Shown here one piece after another: positions 19,301 through 26,445 of a stretch of 64,000 nucleotides of DNA. Every line of letters starts with the position of its first letter. Positions within the stretch are counted from its first letter, which is position 1. Source of the stretch: JAEUIE01 sp035430005 (GTDB lineage Bacteria; Planctomycetota; Planctomycetia; Gemmatales; HRBIN36); the NCBI GenBank assembly GCA_035430005.1, contig DAOMFV010000002.1:1-64000 (forward strand), in the 5' to 3' direction. The position numbers and the translations under genes were made by a program. The notes beneath the pieces are model-generated. The model was not told where the DNA came from and searched no databases. It was given only the letters and a program-made list of their open reading frames with translations.

Positions 19301-22300
19301 GACGCTCGAACCGATTGCCAATGCAACTGCCGCGCTGGGCGGAGTGTTCCGTGTGACGGCTCGCGCCTCTGACCCCGAAGGCGATCCGCTGACGTATTCA
19401 TTGCTGCAAGCTCCAACGGGCATGACTATCGATGCCCAGGGACGCATTGCCTGGACGCCAATTGGACAGCCAAGAACTGAATCAGTTCTGGTGCAAGTGC
19501 AAGATACGGGCGGGCTGACGGCGACAACAGTGTTCACGTTGACACTCGTTACCGATGATGAAGCGCCACACGTGACACTGTCACTCAGTCGCACTACGGC
19601 AGGCATTGGCACACCGGTGCAGATTCACGTCCTGGCGACAGACAACATTGGCATTTCCCAACTGACCCTTTCCGTGACTCAAAGCGGTGTTACCAGCGAT
19701 GTGCCATTAAGCGCCGCGGGTTACGCCGTGTTCACACCGACCACCCTGGGCCGCTATACCTTCACCACCACAGCTACCGATACCAGCAGTAATACCGCTA
19801 CAGCAACGGCTGACCTGTCCGCATATGATCCATCGGCACAGAGCGACGTGAGCACGAGTTTCACCAGGCTCGAGATGCTCACTGCACCGGGCCAGTACCA
19901 GGAGTTCCTGGTCACCAACGACGACAGCGGAACGCCACCCGACCTGAGCTATCTGACAGATGTGTACGGCACCGTGAAATCGAACGGTCAGCCACTGGCA
20001 TACTGGCAACTGCTGATGGCTCCCGCTGAACAGGTGGATATCTACAACGTCGATCCCAATAGTCCTGTCTGGACCGAACTCAAACGTGGCACTTCGACGC
20101 CGACGGATGGTCTGCTCGGCACATTCGATCCAACTTTGCTCCAGAATGATGGTTATGTGCTGGCTCTGGTGGCGTACGATGCCAGTGGATCAGGCTGGGT
20201 ACAGCCGGTGCGGGTCAATGTCATTGGCAATGCCAAGCTGGGTGACTTCCACCTGGAGTTTACCGACCTGTCGCTGCCTCTCAATGGCATTCCAATCACC
20301 ATCACCCGTGTCTACGATACCAAGACTGCCAAGGTCTCCGGTGACTTTGGTTACGGCTGGTCACTGGGGATTCAGGACGCCAATATTCGCGAGACAGTAG
20401 GCAAAGATTATCCATTCGTGGCGGATAAGACCAAGGTCTACATCAGCACGCCGGACGGCTCGCGAGTGGGCTTTACGTACAAGGAAACCTTCATCAGTGG
20501 CTTCCCTGGTTTCGGGGCTGTCTTTGCACCATATTTCACTCCCGATCCAGGCAACTACTACCAGCTTTCGTTACCTGATGATCAATACGTCGGCCACGGC
20601 GGCGCTATCGGCGCTCTGGGCGATGGCATCAACCCGACGCATTACCGCCTGACCACGCCTGATGGGATGATGTACGACTATGACCAGTTCAAAGGCTTGC
20701 AGAAGATTACGGACAAAAACGGCAACACGGTAACTTACACGCCAGATGCCATCACCCACAGTGGTGGCCGAGTCATCAAGCTCAATCGCGACGCCCAGGG
20801 CCGCATCACCTCCGTTACTCTGCCGGACGGAGCTGTTGGCGTGCGCTACCGTTATGATGCCAACGGCGACTTGATTGAAGTAAAACAGGTCACCGACGCT
20901 ACGCCGGTTGAAAAGACTCTGACGAGCAGTATCAGTTATCTGGCTACTCCGAAGCATTATCTTTCAGAGTACATCGACCCTAATGGCAACAAAGCAGTCG
21001 AAGCCAATTACGATGCAGCGGGACGGCTCATTGGCATCACCGATGCCATGAGCAATACGCCCAAGCAGAGTTTTAATCTGGAGAACTTTGTCGAGACGCT
21101 GACTGACGCTCGTGGCAACTCGACTTTCATCACCTACGACGACCGCGGCAACGTAACCAAGACGGTGCAGCCCACCGAGTTTGGCGACATTGTCACGGCG
21201 ACCAAATACGAAGACCCCAACAATCCCGATAAGGAAACCACGAGCATCGACGGGAAGGGATACGTTACCACCCGTGCCTTTGACGCATCGGGAAGCCTGC
21301 TATCCGAAACAACACCCGATGGCACAACGGTATATCAATACAACGGATCGAATAAACTCGCGCAGGTGAAGGATACCCTGGGCCGCGTGACTGCCTACGG
21401 TTACGATTCCACAGGTGTCAATCTTACACGTGTGGTAACGCCCAATGGCGATGCCTCCAACTTTACCTACGACGACCAGGGGCATGTATCATCCTATGCA
21501 GATTTCAAAAACAACGTCACGCTATTCACCGATTACTGTGCCTGCGGTCGACCACTTACGGTCATCAATCCGGATGGCAGCTTCCGCAAATCCAAGACTA
21601 ACCAGTACAGCCAGATTACCAAGACGACTGATGAAGAATTGCATTTCACCAGCAGCGATTACGACAATCAGGGTCGACTGATTTCCCAAAACGACGGAAT
21701 GGGAAATATCACTCGGTACGAGTACACTGGTGCCAATCAAACGAAAGTCATCGACCCTCTCGGCAACGTCACTCGCTACGAATACGACGCCGACAATCGC
21801 CGGACAAAGATCATCGACGCCAACGGAGGTGTCACATCCTTTGGCTATGATGCCAACGGCAACCTGGCCTCGGTGACCGATCCGGTAGGCAATACCACAA
21901 GCTATCAATACGACGCTGCCAATCGCCAGAAGTCCATGACCGATCCCAACGGCAACGTCACTCGCTACGAGTATGATGCCGTCGGCAACCAGACGAAAAT
22001 CACTGATCCCGACAACCGGGTGCGCGTTTTCGAATACGATGGAATGAAACGGCAGACAGCCGAGAAGTGGCTGGATGCAACCGGCGCAGTCATTCGCACC
22101 ATCACGTCTGTTTACGATGCTGCCGGGAACCTGTTGCAGACCGCCGATCCCGATGCTGTGCTGTCCTACACCTACGACAACCTGAACCGGATGATCACTG
22201 CAACCACGAATTATCCAGGAAGCGGCATCGCACCGGTCACTCTTGCTTACAGCTACGATAAAAACGGCAACCTTGCCGGAACATCGGATAACACCGGCGT

Positions 22301-23741
22301 CTCCGTTGCTCAGGGTTACGACAACCGCAATCGGCTGGAGACGCAAATCTGGAGTGGGGGAGGCATTGATGCCGCCTCCGTGAAGTACGCCTATTACAAG
22401 AACAACCAACTGGATACGGTGACTCGCTATGCCGACGCCGGGCTGTCGGCGAAAGTTGGATCATCCAAGTACACTTACCAGGAAAATGGCCTGGTCCAGA
22501 CAATCACTCACAAAGATGGTTCAGGAAACACGCTGGCTGGGTATTCCTACTTGTACGATAACGCCGGCAAGCTGACGCAGGAATCGCATCACGGTAAGAC
22601 TTATGTCTACGGCTATGACCCCACCGGCCAGCTGACCTCCGTCAAGATCAACGGCTCGCTGAGCGAATCCTTCCAGTACGATGCCAACGGCAACCGCCAG
22701 GCAAGCACCGGTCCCAACGGCAACCAGACCTACCAGACAGGCAAAGGCAACCAACTCAAGAGTGATGGACTGTTCAGCTATTCTTATGACAAGGAAGGAA
22801 ACCTGAAGACAAAGACTGAGATCGCTTCTGGAAAAGTTACAACTTATACATGGGATTATCGTAATCGGCTGACGAAAGTCGAGGAACGAAACACAAGTGG
22901 CCTCTTACTTTACGTCTCAGAATATGCATATGATCCGACAGGGCGTCGCATTCTTCAGAAAACAAACATCCAGTCTCTTTACACTATTTACAATCGCGAT
23001 GATGCTTGGGTGGATGTTGGAGGGAATGGCGTAGTTTCGGCGCGTTATCTTTTTGGAAGTGGATATATTGTGAACATTGCTCGTTGGCAACCGGGCAAAG
23101 GAACAGCATGGTATCTGACAGACCATCTCGGTACTGTTCGAGATCTGGCAGGATCAACAGGATCAGCTATTAATCACATCGACTACTTGGCTTTCGGGCA
23201 GATATTCGGGCAGACCAACACGACCATGGGCGACCGCTATACTTTTACGGGTCGCGAGTGGGATGCGGATACGTGGGATTACTACTACCGCGCTCGATAC
23301 TACGACCCAACCGCCGGGCGCTTCACCAGTGTGGACCCCATCGGCTATAGTGCCGGCGACCATAACTTGTTCCGGTATGTTTCGAATGCGCCGATGTCAT
23401 TCACTGACCCGACTGGGACGGTGGCTCTAACCGAAACGAGTGCGTTAAACCAGAACGCCCTGACAACTATCCGTGCACAACTGCTACGCAAAGCAATCCA
23501 GGCCTGTTTTATCAGTCTCGTTTTCGAGATTGTGAACGCTGAGATTTACAATGTGATAACTGGCCGACATGAAGTCGAACTGATACCTAATTTCAGGGCA
23601 CTTGCCAGCTGCGCGTTGAGCGTCGGCTTCTATGCAGGTACCTATTATCCTCGCATCCTTGGGTTGCTCCTGTCACACCCCGACTTACAAGACCGAATCC
23701 GCGCGCTCATTCGGCTTGCCGAGCAGTTGGACCTCGTTTGA
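10362..23741 (+). CDS. Giant LEPRxLL surface protein with DUF4114, Ig-like, fibro-slime, FG-GAP, CARDB and RHS/YD repeats
   Basis: 4,459 aa. The planctomycete LEPRxLL motif (RLEELEPRILLNSD, about residues 49-62) follows a short basic lead. Then, approximately: two DUF4114-like domains ending FEDLYGGGDKDFND (60-390); cadherin/Ig-like and propeller-like segments (395-1390); He_PIG Ig repeats with the GMTIDPxTGxxxWTP phrase (1400-1580); a fibro-slime/PA14-like domain (1590-1800); FG-GAP/VCBS repeats with DxDGDG calcium loops (1880-2310); CARDB (2310-2420); more He_PIG repeats (2430-3070); an RHS/YD-repeat shell (3290-4210); the RHS core with RARYYDPTAGRFTSVDPIGY (about 4310); and a 110-residue variable C-terminus. 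Probably a secreted or surface adhesin or contact-dependent toxin; the toxin role is inference. No ribosome site is obvious at the ATG. Confidence 0.93.
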   Translation: MGDSTDIATSQLGALVSFLKAARWIEKWASYVQRTEKQFGPKHRKRSLRLEELEPRILLNSDWYVVPGSQLEQVSVTFKRTPGNTPYSNELDVYIVSDDAGRVEGLLPTDTGYASAVNRNSKIVFSTTSSSTASTTFTYPGGTRLGFSLVQNATSKTWLSKNPTNTLSTKPLLFFSFDGANPDSVDHVKTTTVASEVRYRWEDRTSLADRDYNDMMYSIKAQRPNTFTPGTTGQVTPTTFTLTGTDADLKNELGIYLVDNAQGAVNGIAPGQPGYAQAALTAVSSQVVFARGAKKGATVTVNLPSEKYFGLYLIQNSTTANFLATNPTNAKVKGKPNVFFSFTSANPDKFNHLRWSTTAANSFGFEDLYGGGDKDFNDLVAKFTFGTPTTGTASNTPPRISDIVNQTIPVGATLGPVPFVVDDDETPANQLVVSATSSNLTLLPSGNIHLGGSGNNRTFTLTPLSGKSGTADITITVSDAGGLIASDTFTLTVTNGTTFPNDLAGWTVAERGGTGGKRGAASVTNNQVVMTEGDSFVTSLSRSFIVPENAAPLEFTYNGPTFDGADLGFVNDAFEVALLDGDGNPLTPTFTSSRDSFFNLTDGTTPQQAPGVRVLGKTVTLDLSTVPVGTKATLVFRLINNDDDANSTVTLKSTFLPTQIAAEAPIKFFVADAAAQSAFRYGEEGLGAGKFAAVGSALSGAASNPSGDKVWLVDAATRRVNIYSSAGISQGSWIATDVTNPQGVTVNNGDLWLVDKGTKTVRRYEGGMGQTTDIAANDWFALDPANASPSDLVTDGSTIWVTDDTLVEVFVYDVSGTLLGRWKLDSDNSAPSGITRNPAGGSDLWVVDRARKEVFQYPSGANTRSGQLGAAGTFLLGPGNVSPEGIADPPPNGTIHFNAFTAPIGPTIGFAFAGDKFVGSLVGGEFGSLYSTDLDGSNIRPFAPFVRVPAPGSEHYVASSLGLGGFPDRDIYVAAGNGILHIDHAGTQGDMIVSGLTASVRGILFDSVGTFNYDMLVTTSGGQVYRVTSDGTASLLASLGEDTEGLDVAPMGAHFATFDGQLITASEGSGIIRAISSTGVVSILTFVGGGPEELSFVPLNLGASGSPLEGMYGANYPSNIVKADASEFEGWQGDVIVTSEISHTVNRIHWNGSAFEVSVVGSFSSQPEDGIFVSNDIITGKYQVILTASAPETDVRSGTQLLITGNASSVRSTDGATRDIVRVTINGSPVQSLDAAGNFFAAVEIQPGENRFTIEAEDVGGLKAETHLVLAGRNPSSTFNSSQLVDLTSDFRGEYARTSFQTSSKTLYADIAVRNLGQYPAGVPLYVGVKNISDPAVQVLNAAGTLPDGTPYYDFTGLVTGGATQLAPNASTGTLSLAFSNPNRGRFTYDLVFLGVPNRAPIFTTIPELEATVGHQYRYDTYATDPDNDPLTFTLLSRPTGMTIDPVTCILTWTPTVAQVGNFPVSVQVSDGRGGLARQDFIVTAESSRPNRPPIFASIPLVDAEFGKAYSYDANATDPDGDTLVYSLSVFPSGMTIDQATGVISWTPTASQIGHSTVTVITDDNHGGTASQTFEVCVHAGDNRPPIIVSEPVTHTLPVPGIELTAIIRDFTPSTNPDFEYGGGGPGMVDTVLGADNTPTLADPDNTSSIHSAETFYQWYHDVPGVNLRTDYPLFLTETSPGSGILQFTSNDFFPIDGQLFGDYAYGHNYHFTLELHTQFVYHGGESFNFAGDDDVWVYINKNLVVDLGGIHGTQGAVVNLDSLGLNAGQSYSFDMFFAERHTVGSTLSMQTGIQLETNNPQYYEYQVQSLDPDGGAATYSLTQAPNGMQINPSTGKIIWLRTQGLAGQSFPIIVHVDDGKGGSDEQHFNVNVIGDTGEREFDPVVEWHKGSFTVRPDSNQVMMTPAVIDLNDDGTPDIVFSTYTGSNYNSAGLLRAIDGRDGSELWTVNDSRYLVSGRAGIAVGDIDGDGQPEIIAEHESNRLIAFDADGSFKWISNTNPGGVDWGSASLADLDHDGTPEIIIGATVLNANGTIRWSGNIGQGNNAFGPLSIVADLDMDGSPEIVAGNTAYHADGAVYWTKPIGDGFPAIGNFDSDSFPEVVVVSSGYVYLLNHDGTIKWGPVAIPGGGNGGAPTIADFDNDGQPEIGVAGAGAYTVFETNGSIKWSMLTQDFSSNVTGSSVFDFDGDGQAEVVYGDELFLRIYRGTDGTVLYQLPKGSGTTYEYPVITDVDGDGNAEIVAVANQLIGGAETGIYVIGDRNNTWVNARQIWNQHSYHITNVNDDGTIPAFEKNSWQAYNTYRLNVLTTGFDPRSAPDLLVTDVSQSAASSGDVRFTATVLNDGSPVLPGVSVAFYDGNPSRGGQLLGTVQTTQRLKQGESEDVSFTVPPGSINDLWVKVDDDGTGLGTVPEFDETNNAYRPGIDLDPVNYAPKQTRPFTSTELAATARSPFKLTLPVLDPNGDPITYEVIAGPDGLMVQPSTGVVAWYPKRDQVGENQAVIKATDSFGHMTIVPFTVTVTAPNTAPVFTTLPPAGPAVVNRPFEYRALAQDAEQADLAFSLVNPLPGMSISSDGVFTWTPTTASSSDITIRVSDGTMVTDQLFTLNVQAAATNRDPQLSVEAASSAWLGRNYIARLIGSDVDGDPVRYELLDGPSGTALDPVSGVLTWKPAAIGSVTFQVRATDGRGGKSDASFNVNITGDDANTAPVIISNPDQAGHVGEHYAYDPVIRDAEGGPMFWTLVSGPQGMSIDSQRGLLRWIPADDQTGPVTVTIRAADSALASGEQTFTINVSCSNAPPMITSRPPTIAYANNPYLYAVRAVDPENDPLTFELTSAPTGMAFVPGTSIIRWTPTTADAGPHEVAIRVTDQAGNTATQTFTLIVSTETPNRPPVITSRPPLGTTVGRAYVYTVSAHDPDGDALSYALTDTPTGMTIDAVSGRIDWTPGAPAQATVTVEVKDTHGGLAVQSYVITARANQAPTLEPIANATAALGGVFRVTARASDPEGDPLTYSLLQAPTGMTIDAQGRIAWTPIGQPRTESVLVQVQDTGGLTATTVFTLTLVTDDEAPHVTLSLSRTTAGIGTPVQIHVLATDNIGISQLTLSVTQSGVTSDVPLSAAGYAVFTPTTLGRYTFTTTATDTSSNTATATADLSAYDPSAQSDVSTSFTRLEMLTAPGQYQEFLVTNDDSGTPPDLSYLTDVYGTVKSNGQPLAYWQLLMAPAEQVDIYNVDPNSPVWTELKRGTSTPTDGLLGTFDPTLLQNDGYVLALVAYDASGSGWVQPVRVNVIGNAKLGDFHLEFTDLSLPLNGIPITITRVYDTKTAKVSGDFGYGWSLGIQDANIRETVGKDYPFVADKTKVYISTPDGSRVGFTYKETFISGFPGFGAVFAPYFTPDPGNYYQLSLPDDQYVGHGGAIGALGDGINPTHYRLTTPDGMMYDYDQFKGLQKITDKNGNTVTYTPDAITHSGGRVIKLNRDAQGRITSVTLPDGAVGVRYRYDANGDLIEVKQVTDATPVEKTLTSSISYLATPKHYLSEYIDPNGNKAVEANYDAAGRLIGITDAMSNTPKQSFNLENFVETLTDARGNSTFITYDDRGNVTKTVQPTEFGDIVTATKYEDPNNPDKETTSIDGKGYVTTRAFDASGSLLSETTPDGTTVYQYNGSNKLAQVKDTLGRVTAYGYDSTGVNLTRVVTPNGDASNFTYDDQGHVSSYADFKNNVTLFTDYCACGRPLTVINPDGSFRKSKTNQYSQITKTTDEELHFTSSDYDNQGRLISQNDGMGNITRYEYTGANQTKVIDPLGNVTRYEYDADNRRTKIIDANGGVTSFGYDANGNLASVTDPVGNTTSYQYDAANRQKSMTDPNGNVTRYEYDAVGNQTKITDPDNRVRVFEYDGMKRQTAEKWLDATGAVIRTITSVYDAAGNLLQTADPDAVLSYTYDNLNRMITATTNYPGSGIAPVTLAYSYDKNGNLAGTSDNTGVSVAQGYDNRNRLETQIWSGGGIDAASVKYAYYKNNQLDTVTRYADAGLSAKVGSSKYTYQENGLVQTITHKDGSGNTLAGYSYLYDNAGKLTQESHHGKTYVYGYDPTGQLTSVKINGSLSESFQYDANGNRQASTGPNGNQTYQTGKGNQLKSDGLFSYSYDKEGNLKTKTEIASGKVTTYTWDYRNRLTKVEERNTSGLLLYVSEYAYDPTGRRILQKTNIQSLYTIYNRDDAWVDVGGNGVVSARYLFGSGYIVNIARWQPGKGTAWYLTDHLGTVRDLAGSTGSAINHIDYLAFGQIFGQTNTTMGDRYTFTGREWDADTWDYYYRARYYDPTAGRFTSVDPIGYSAGDHNLFRYVSNAPMSFTDPTGTVALTETSALNQNALTTIRAQLLRKAIQACFISLVFEIVNAEIYNVITGRHEVELIPNFRALASCALSVGFYAGTYYPRILGLLLSHPDLQDRIRALIRLAEQLDLV

Positions 23742-23910
23742 AGTAATGCGCGTACCATACAATAGTGCTCAAACGTCAGAACTGAACAAGGAGACATTTG
23801 GGATCAATCACGGAATTCCATGACGATGAAATTTGTCATCAACAGTTGTCACAAGCTGACCAAGTCACCGACTTACACCGCCCGACGATGGTAATGCTTC
23901 AAAAGCCGGT

Positions 23911-23980
23911 CGCGGTAGGGACTGGCCTTACGGCCAGCCCCCGCACAGATCCGGACGTGCGGATTTACCGCATCCGGTTC
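23911..23980 (-). other. Remnant of a group II intron 3' end (domains V and VI)
   Basis: On the minus strand 23980-23948 reads like domain V: a lower stem GAACCGG/CCGGATC, an AT/ACGT bulge and an upper stem GCGG/CCGC. It is followed by a G-rich hairpin like domain VI (GGCTGGCC-GTAA-GGCCAGTC with an unpaired A). The catalytic AGC triad reads AAC, so it is probably dead. No reverse transcriptase frame is recognisable beside it. Based on recalled structure; a covariance search would decide. Confidence 0.5.
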
Positions 23981-24495
23981 TTACCTTGGGTGCTTGACGT
24001 CAAAGCGCATATTGAGGTATGGATGCATGATGCGAGGTGAAGAGTCCCCGTCCGAATTGTAGTCGCAGTCTTTGCCAAATTAACGCTGTAACGAATCCGG
24101 TCACATTGTGCCCGGATTCCCGAATTGCTGCGCAATCTGGAGAAGGGGTATAGGACGTGGCTGGTCAGGTGATGAAGAGAACGCATGGTGATACGATGCC
24201 AGTGGATGGTGGGAAGATGTAGTCTTGCTAGTTGGATGCTGTGGACACCTCAGGTTGTGGTAACAGTCCGGTACTGCTCTTACATCCGTATTACTCCTCA
24301 ACCCAGAAGCGAGCCTACATGACTGATCATTCGTCCACAAAAAGTTCCCGCAAAGTTCCCGGCATCAATAAACGTGCTTGCATTTTCTCGCTTGTTTTTG
24401 CACCTTTTTGCAACTCAATGATTTGGGATCATACAATCAATAACAGCCTGGAAATCATGGGTTTTAACCATGTTTTCGTCGGCTTTCAGGGCAAA

Positions 24496-24537
24496 TCGAC
24501 ACGCTGGGGGTCACAGGTTCGAGTCCTGTAACGCCCA
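24496..24537 (+). repeat. Putative attachment site, right copy (tRNA-Val 3' half)
   Basis: Exact 42-bp copy of 4368-4409 with no 5' half of a tRNA before it. With the intact tRNA it brackets about 20.1 kb. The rest of 23742-24768 shows no convincing gene: only the intron remnant, this site and the repeat at 24611. Confidence 0.75.
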
Positions 24538-24610
24538 ATTGGTTTAAGTTGTTAGGTATCAGATAGTTACGATTTGGCATCCGATGTTCGAGTTCGTCTC
24601 TACGGACTAC

Positions 24611-24633
24611 GAATCCGGGAACTTTCCCGGGAA
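24611..24633. repeat. 23-bp repeat with CCGGGAA/TTCCCGG palindrome, copy 2
   Basis: Identical to 4484-4506 and at a similar distance from the tRNA fragment. Weaker similarity (GTTAGG, AGTTACG, CCGATGTTCG) links the two flanks between the tRNA end and this repeat. Confidence 0.6.
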
Positions 24634-24768
24634 GTGAGATGAGTATGGAAACGTAGGCGAAAAAGTGACTTACCGTAGACTTACCGCGTTTCGCAATCTT
24701 TTCAAAGTTATTATGGGGGTCACGAGCCGTGTCTTCCTAACGGTTATGTCGAACAACACTTTGCTCGA

Positions 24769-25557
24769 TCAGACGGCAGAAAGTAAAATCTCTGTGGAAA
24801 GTTCTTGTTTGGCTTTAGGTATCACCTGAAGTATGTGCTGATTCAGCGCCGTGCTTAATTGTGGAGTCCGGCCAATAGATTCCTCAAGGAGCCAAACCAA
24901 TCGCTCGGCTAACTCGGTTCTGGGAAAACGTTCATATCCCTCTTCAGCAGATCCCAGATAGGCCCACTCATGCATTCCTTCTAAAGTGTTAGCAACCATG
25001 AAATCAGCATCTGAGTGTTGCCGTGAACGTTCGGCGATGTCGAGCAATTCAGTATCAGTCACGCCAACTTCTAGCTTGAACTTTACAAGCGTTCCGGCAA
25101 AGCGCCAATCAGTGCGGATTTTGTCTACAAGTTTGGGAGCAGGTTGGAGTCGAATCCATAGGTCTTGATGAGAGCTTTTTACCTTCCCGGTAGAAACATC
25201 AATAAACGATCCATCATCGCTTTGCCTGGCGTATGTCCCAACAACATGGTAATCATTGACCGCTGCAGCATGGATAATGGCGTCGAACTGACCTGAAAGA
25301 AACGTGGAGGCCATGAGCTGTTCCAGGTCGTCGAAGGTCTAGTAGGCCTTCACGGTAAATCCGGGCTTCACTCGCGGTCGTTGCGACGGCAGTTCATTCA
25401 GAACGTTGGGATGGGAGGTCAGTAGTGTGACATTGTGCCCACGATCATAGGCGTGTGAAGCGATTTGAGAGCCAGTGCGTCCCGAAAAGATATTGGTGAT
25501 ACAGCGTACTTTATCGATCAAGGTTTGTGTGTTACCCGCAGTGACAAGCAGATTCAT
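24769..25557 (-). pseudogene. CoaB-like (phosphopantothenate-cysteine ligase domain) protein interrupted by TAG
   Basis: The start MNLLVTAGNTQTLIDKVR has GGAG upstream. This, with ITNIFSGRTGSQIASHA, matches the nucleotide-binding N-terminus of DFP/CoaB proteins. The frame hits TAG at 25339-25341 right after VKAY and continues without shift as TFDDLEQLM, FDAIIHAAAVNDY, KVKSSHQDLWIRLQPAPKLVDKIR, the usual order. Total 262 codons. Family members normally have an ordinary residue at that site, so this is a nonsense mutation or a sequencing error. It may be a stand-alone CoaB paralog rather than the essential CoaBC. Confidence 0.75.
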
Positions 25558-25589
25558 GGTCGATCTCCAGGCCAAATAAAGTTTGTGAA

Positions 25590-26360
25590 CTAGGACTTCT
25601 TCAGGTACCGTGACCGGAAACTTGGTGCCAGCCGGTCAATATCTAACAGAGTCAGGAAATCGATCGTCTTGAACTGGCGATCGATGGCAGGCTCGCCACA
25701 GATATTGGCTCCGAGCATCATGTACATGCGCAGCAGTTTCGGTGGTTCGGGCAGTTCACCCTTCCACGGGCAAACGGATGATTGCATCTGGTACTCAAGA
25801 GTAGGGCGGGTTTGCAGCATGATAGGAGCCAGATGCTCCTTCAAGCGTTCCAGCATGGCCCACCCTTCGGCAACATCTTGCGTATGCAAGGAGGAACAAC
25901 CAATCAGGTATCGACCACCGCGATCATGCACATAGCGGGAGATGCCATGCCAAAGAAGATTGAGGGTATCGTAAGTCCGAAACTCAGGATGCATACAGGC
26001 ACGACCCAACTCAACGGTTTGATCACGAAGGGGTTCAAAAGGGCTGAGGTCGAACTCTTGTTCGCTGCAATACCCATGATGAATTGCAGCAGTTGAGCCA
26101 CTTTGCAGGCGATAGGTGCCTACCACCAAGCCACTAGGTTCATGCTGTACGAGCAAATGATCACATACCGGATCGAATGCATCATAGTCTTCCCCGGTGG
26201 AAAGCGCTTCTTCCAAACCTTCACCCAGTTCGACATTGAATACCTGAAACCTCAGTTGATAACAGGCCCGGCGATCCTCTTCATCTTCAGCCAACCGAAG
26301 AGTCAGATCGCGATGTCTCAGGAACAGTGACGGAGAAGAGACTAAGGATAGAGCTGGCAT
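25590..26360 (-). CDS. GNAT-fold N-acyltransferase (OlsB/acyl-homoserine-lactone-synthase-like)
   Basis: 256 aa. The order LRLAEDEEDRRACYQLRFQVFNVELGEG, then DPVCDHLLVQ, VVGTYRL, VELGRACMHPEFR and YLIGCSSLHT fits the Acetyltransf_5 family, which transfers acyl groups from carrier protein, as in ornithine-lipid synthesis. The start is placed at MPALSLVSS since the upstream extension looks non-coding; the ribosome site is weak. The product could be a membrane aminolipid (inference). Confidence 0.82.
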   Translation of the reverse strand: MPALSLVSSPSLFLRHRDLTLRLAEDEEDRRACYQLRFQVFNVELGEGLEEALSTGEDYDAFDPVCDHLLVQHEPSGLVVGTYRLQSGSTAAIHHGYCSEQEFDLSPFEPLRDQTVELGRACMHPEFRTYDTLNLLWHGISRYVHDRGGRYLIGCSSLHTQDVAEGWAMLERLKEHLAPIMLQTRPTLEYQMQSSVCPWKGELPEPPKLLRMYMMLGANICGEPAIDRQFKTIDFLTLLDIDRLAPSFRSRYLKKS

Positions 26361-26445
26361 TTCACACTTATAAGTTAGGGTTGTGATGTGAACACACGCT
26401 TTTGATGCCGGAACTCTTGAATAGTTACTTTGTTTGTACGGCTCG

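Noticed and set aside
10362..23741. Several long minus-strand frames inside the giant gene
   Set aside because: They are antisense to repetitive Ig-like and YD-repeat coding sequence and have no ribosome sites or family motifs.
23798..24040. Plus-strand frame over the intron remnant
   Set aside because: It translates the structured domain V/VI-like RNA on the opposite strand.
24316..24531. Plus-strand frame starting MTDHSSTKSSRKVPGINKR before the right attachment copy, considered as an integrase start
   Set aside because: Only a KVPG phrase is reminiscent of integrases; no recombinase motifs follow and the frame runs into the tRNA fragment.
25339..25341. TAG as a pyrrolysine codon
   Set aside because: No downstream PYLIS-like evidence, no pyl genes in the window, and the family has no special residue here.
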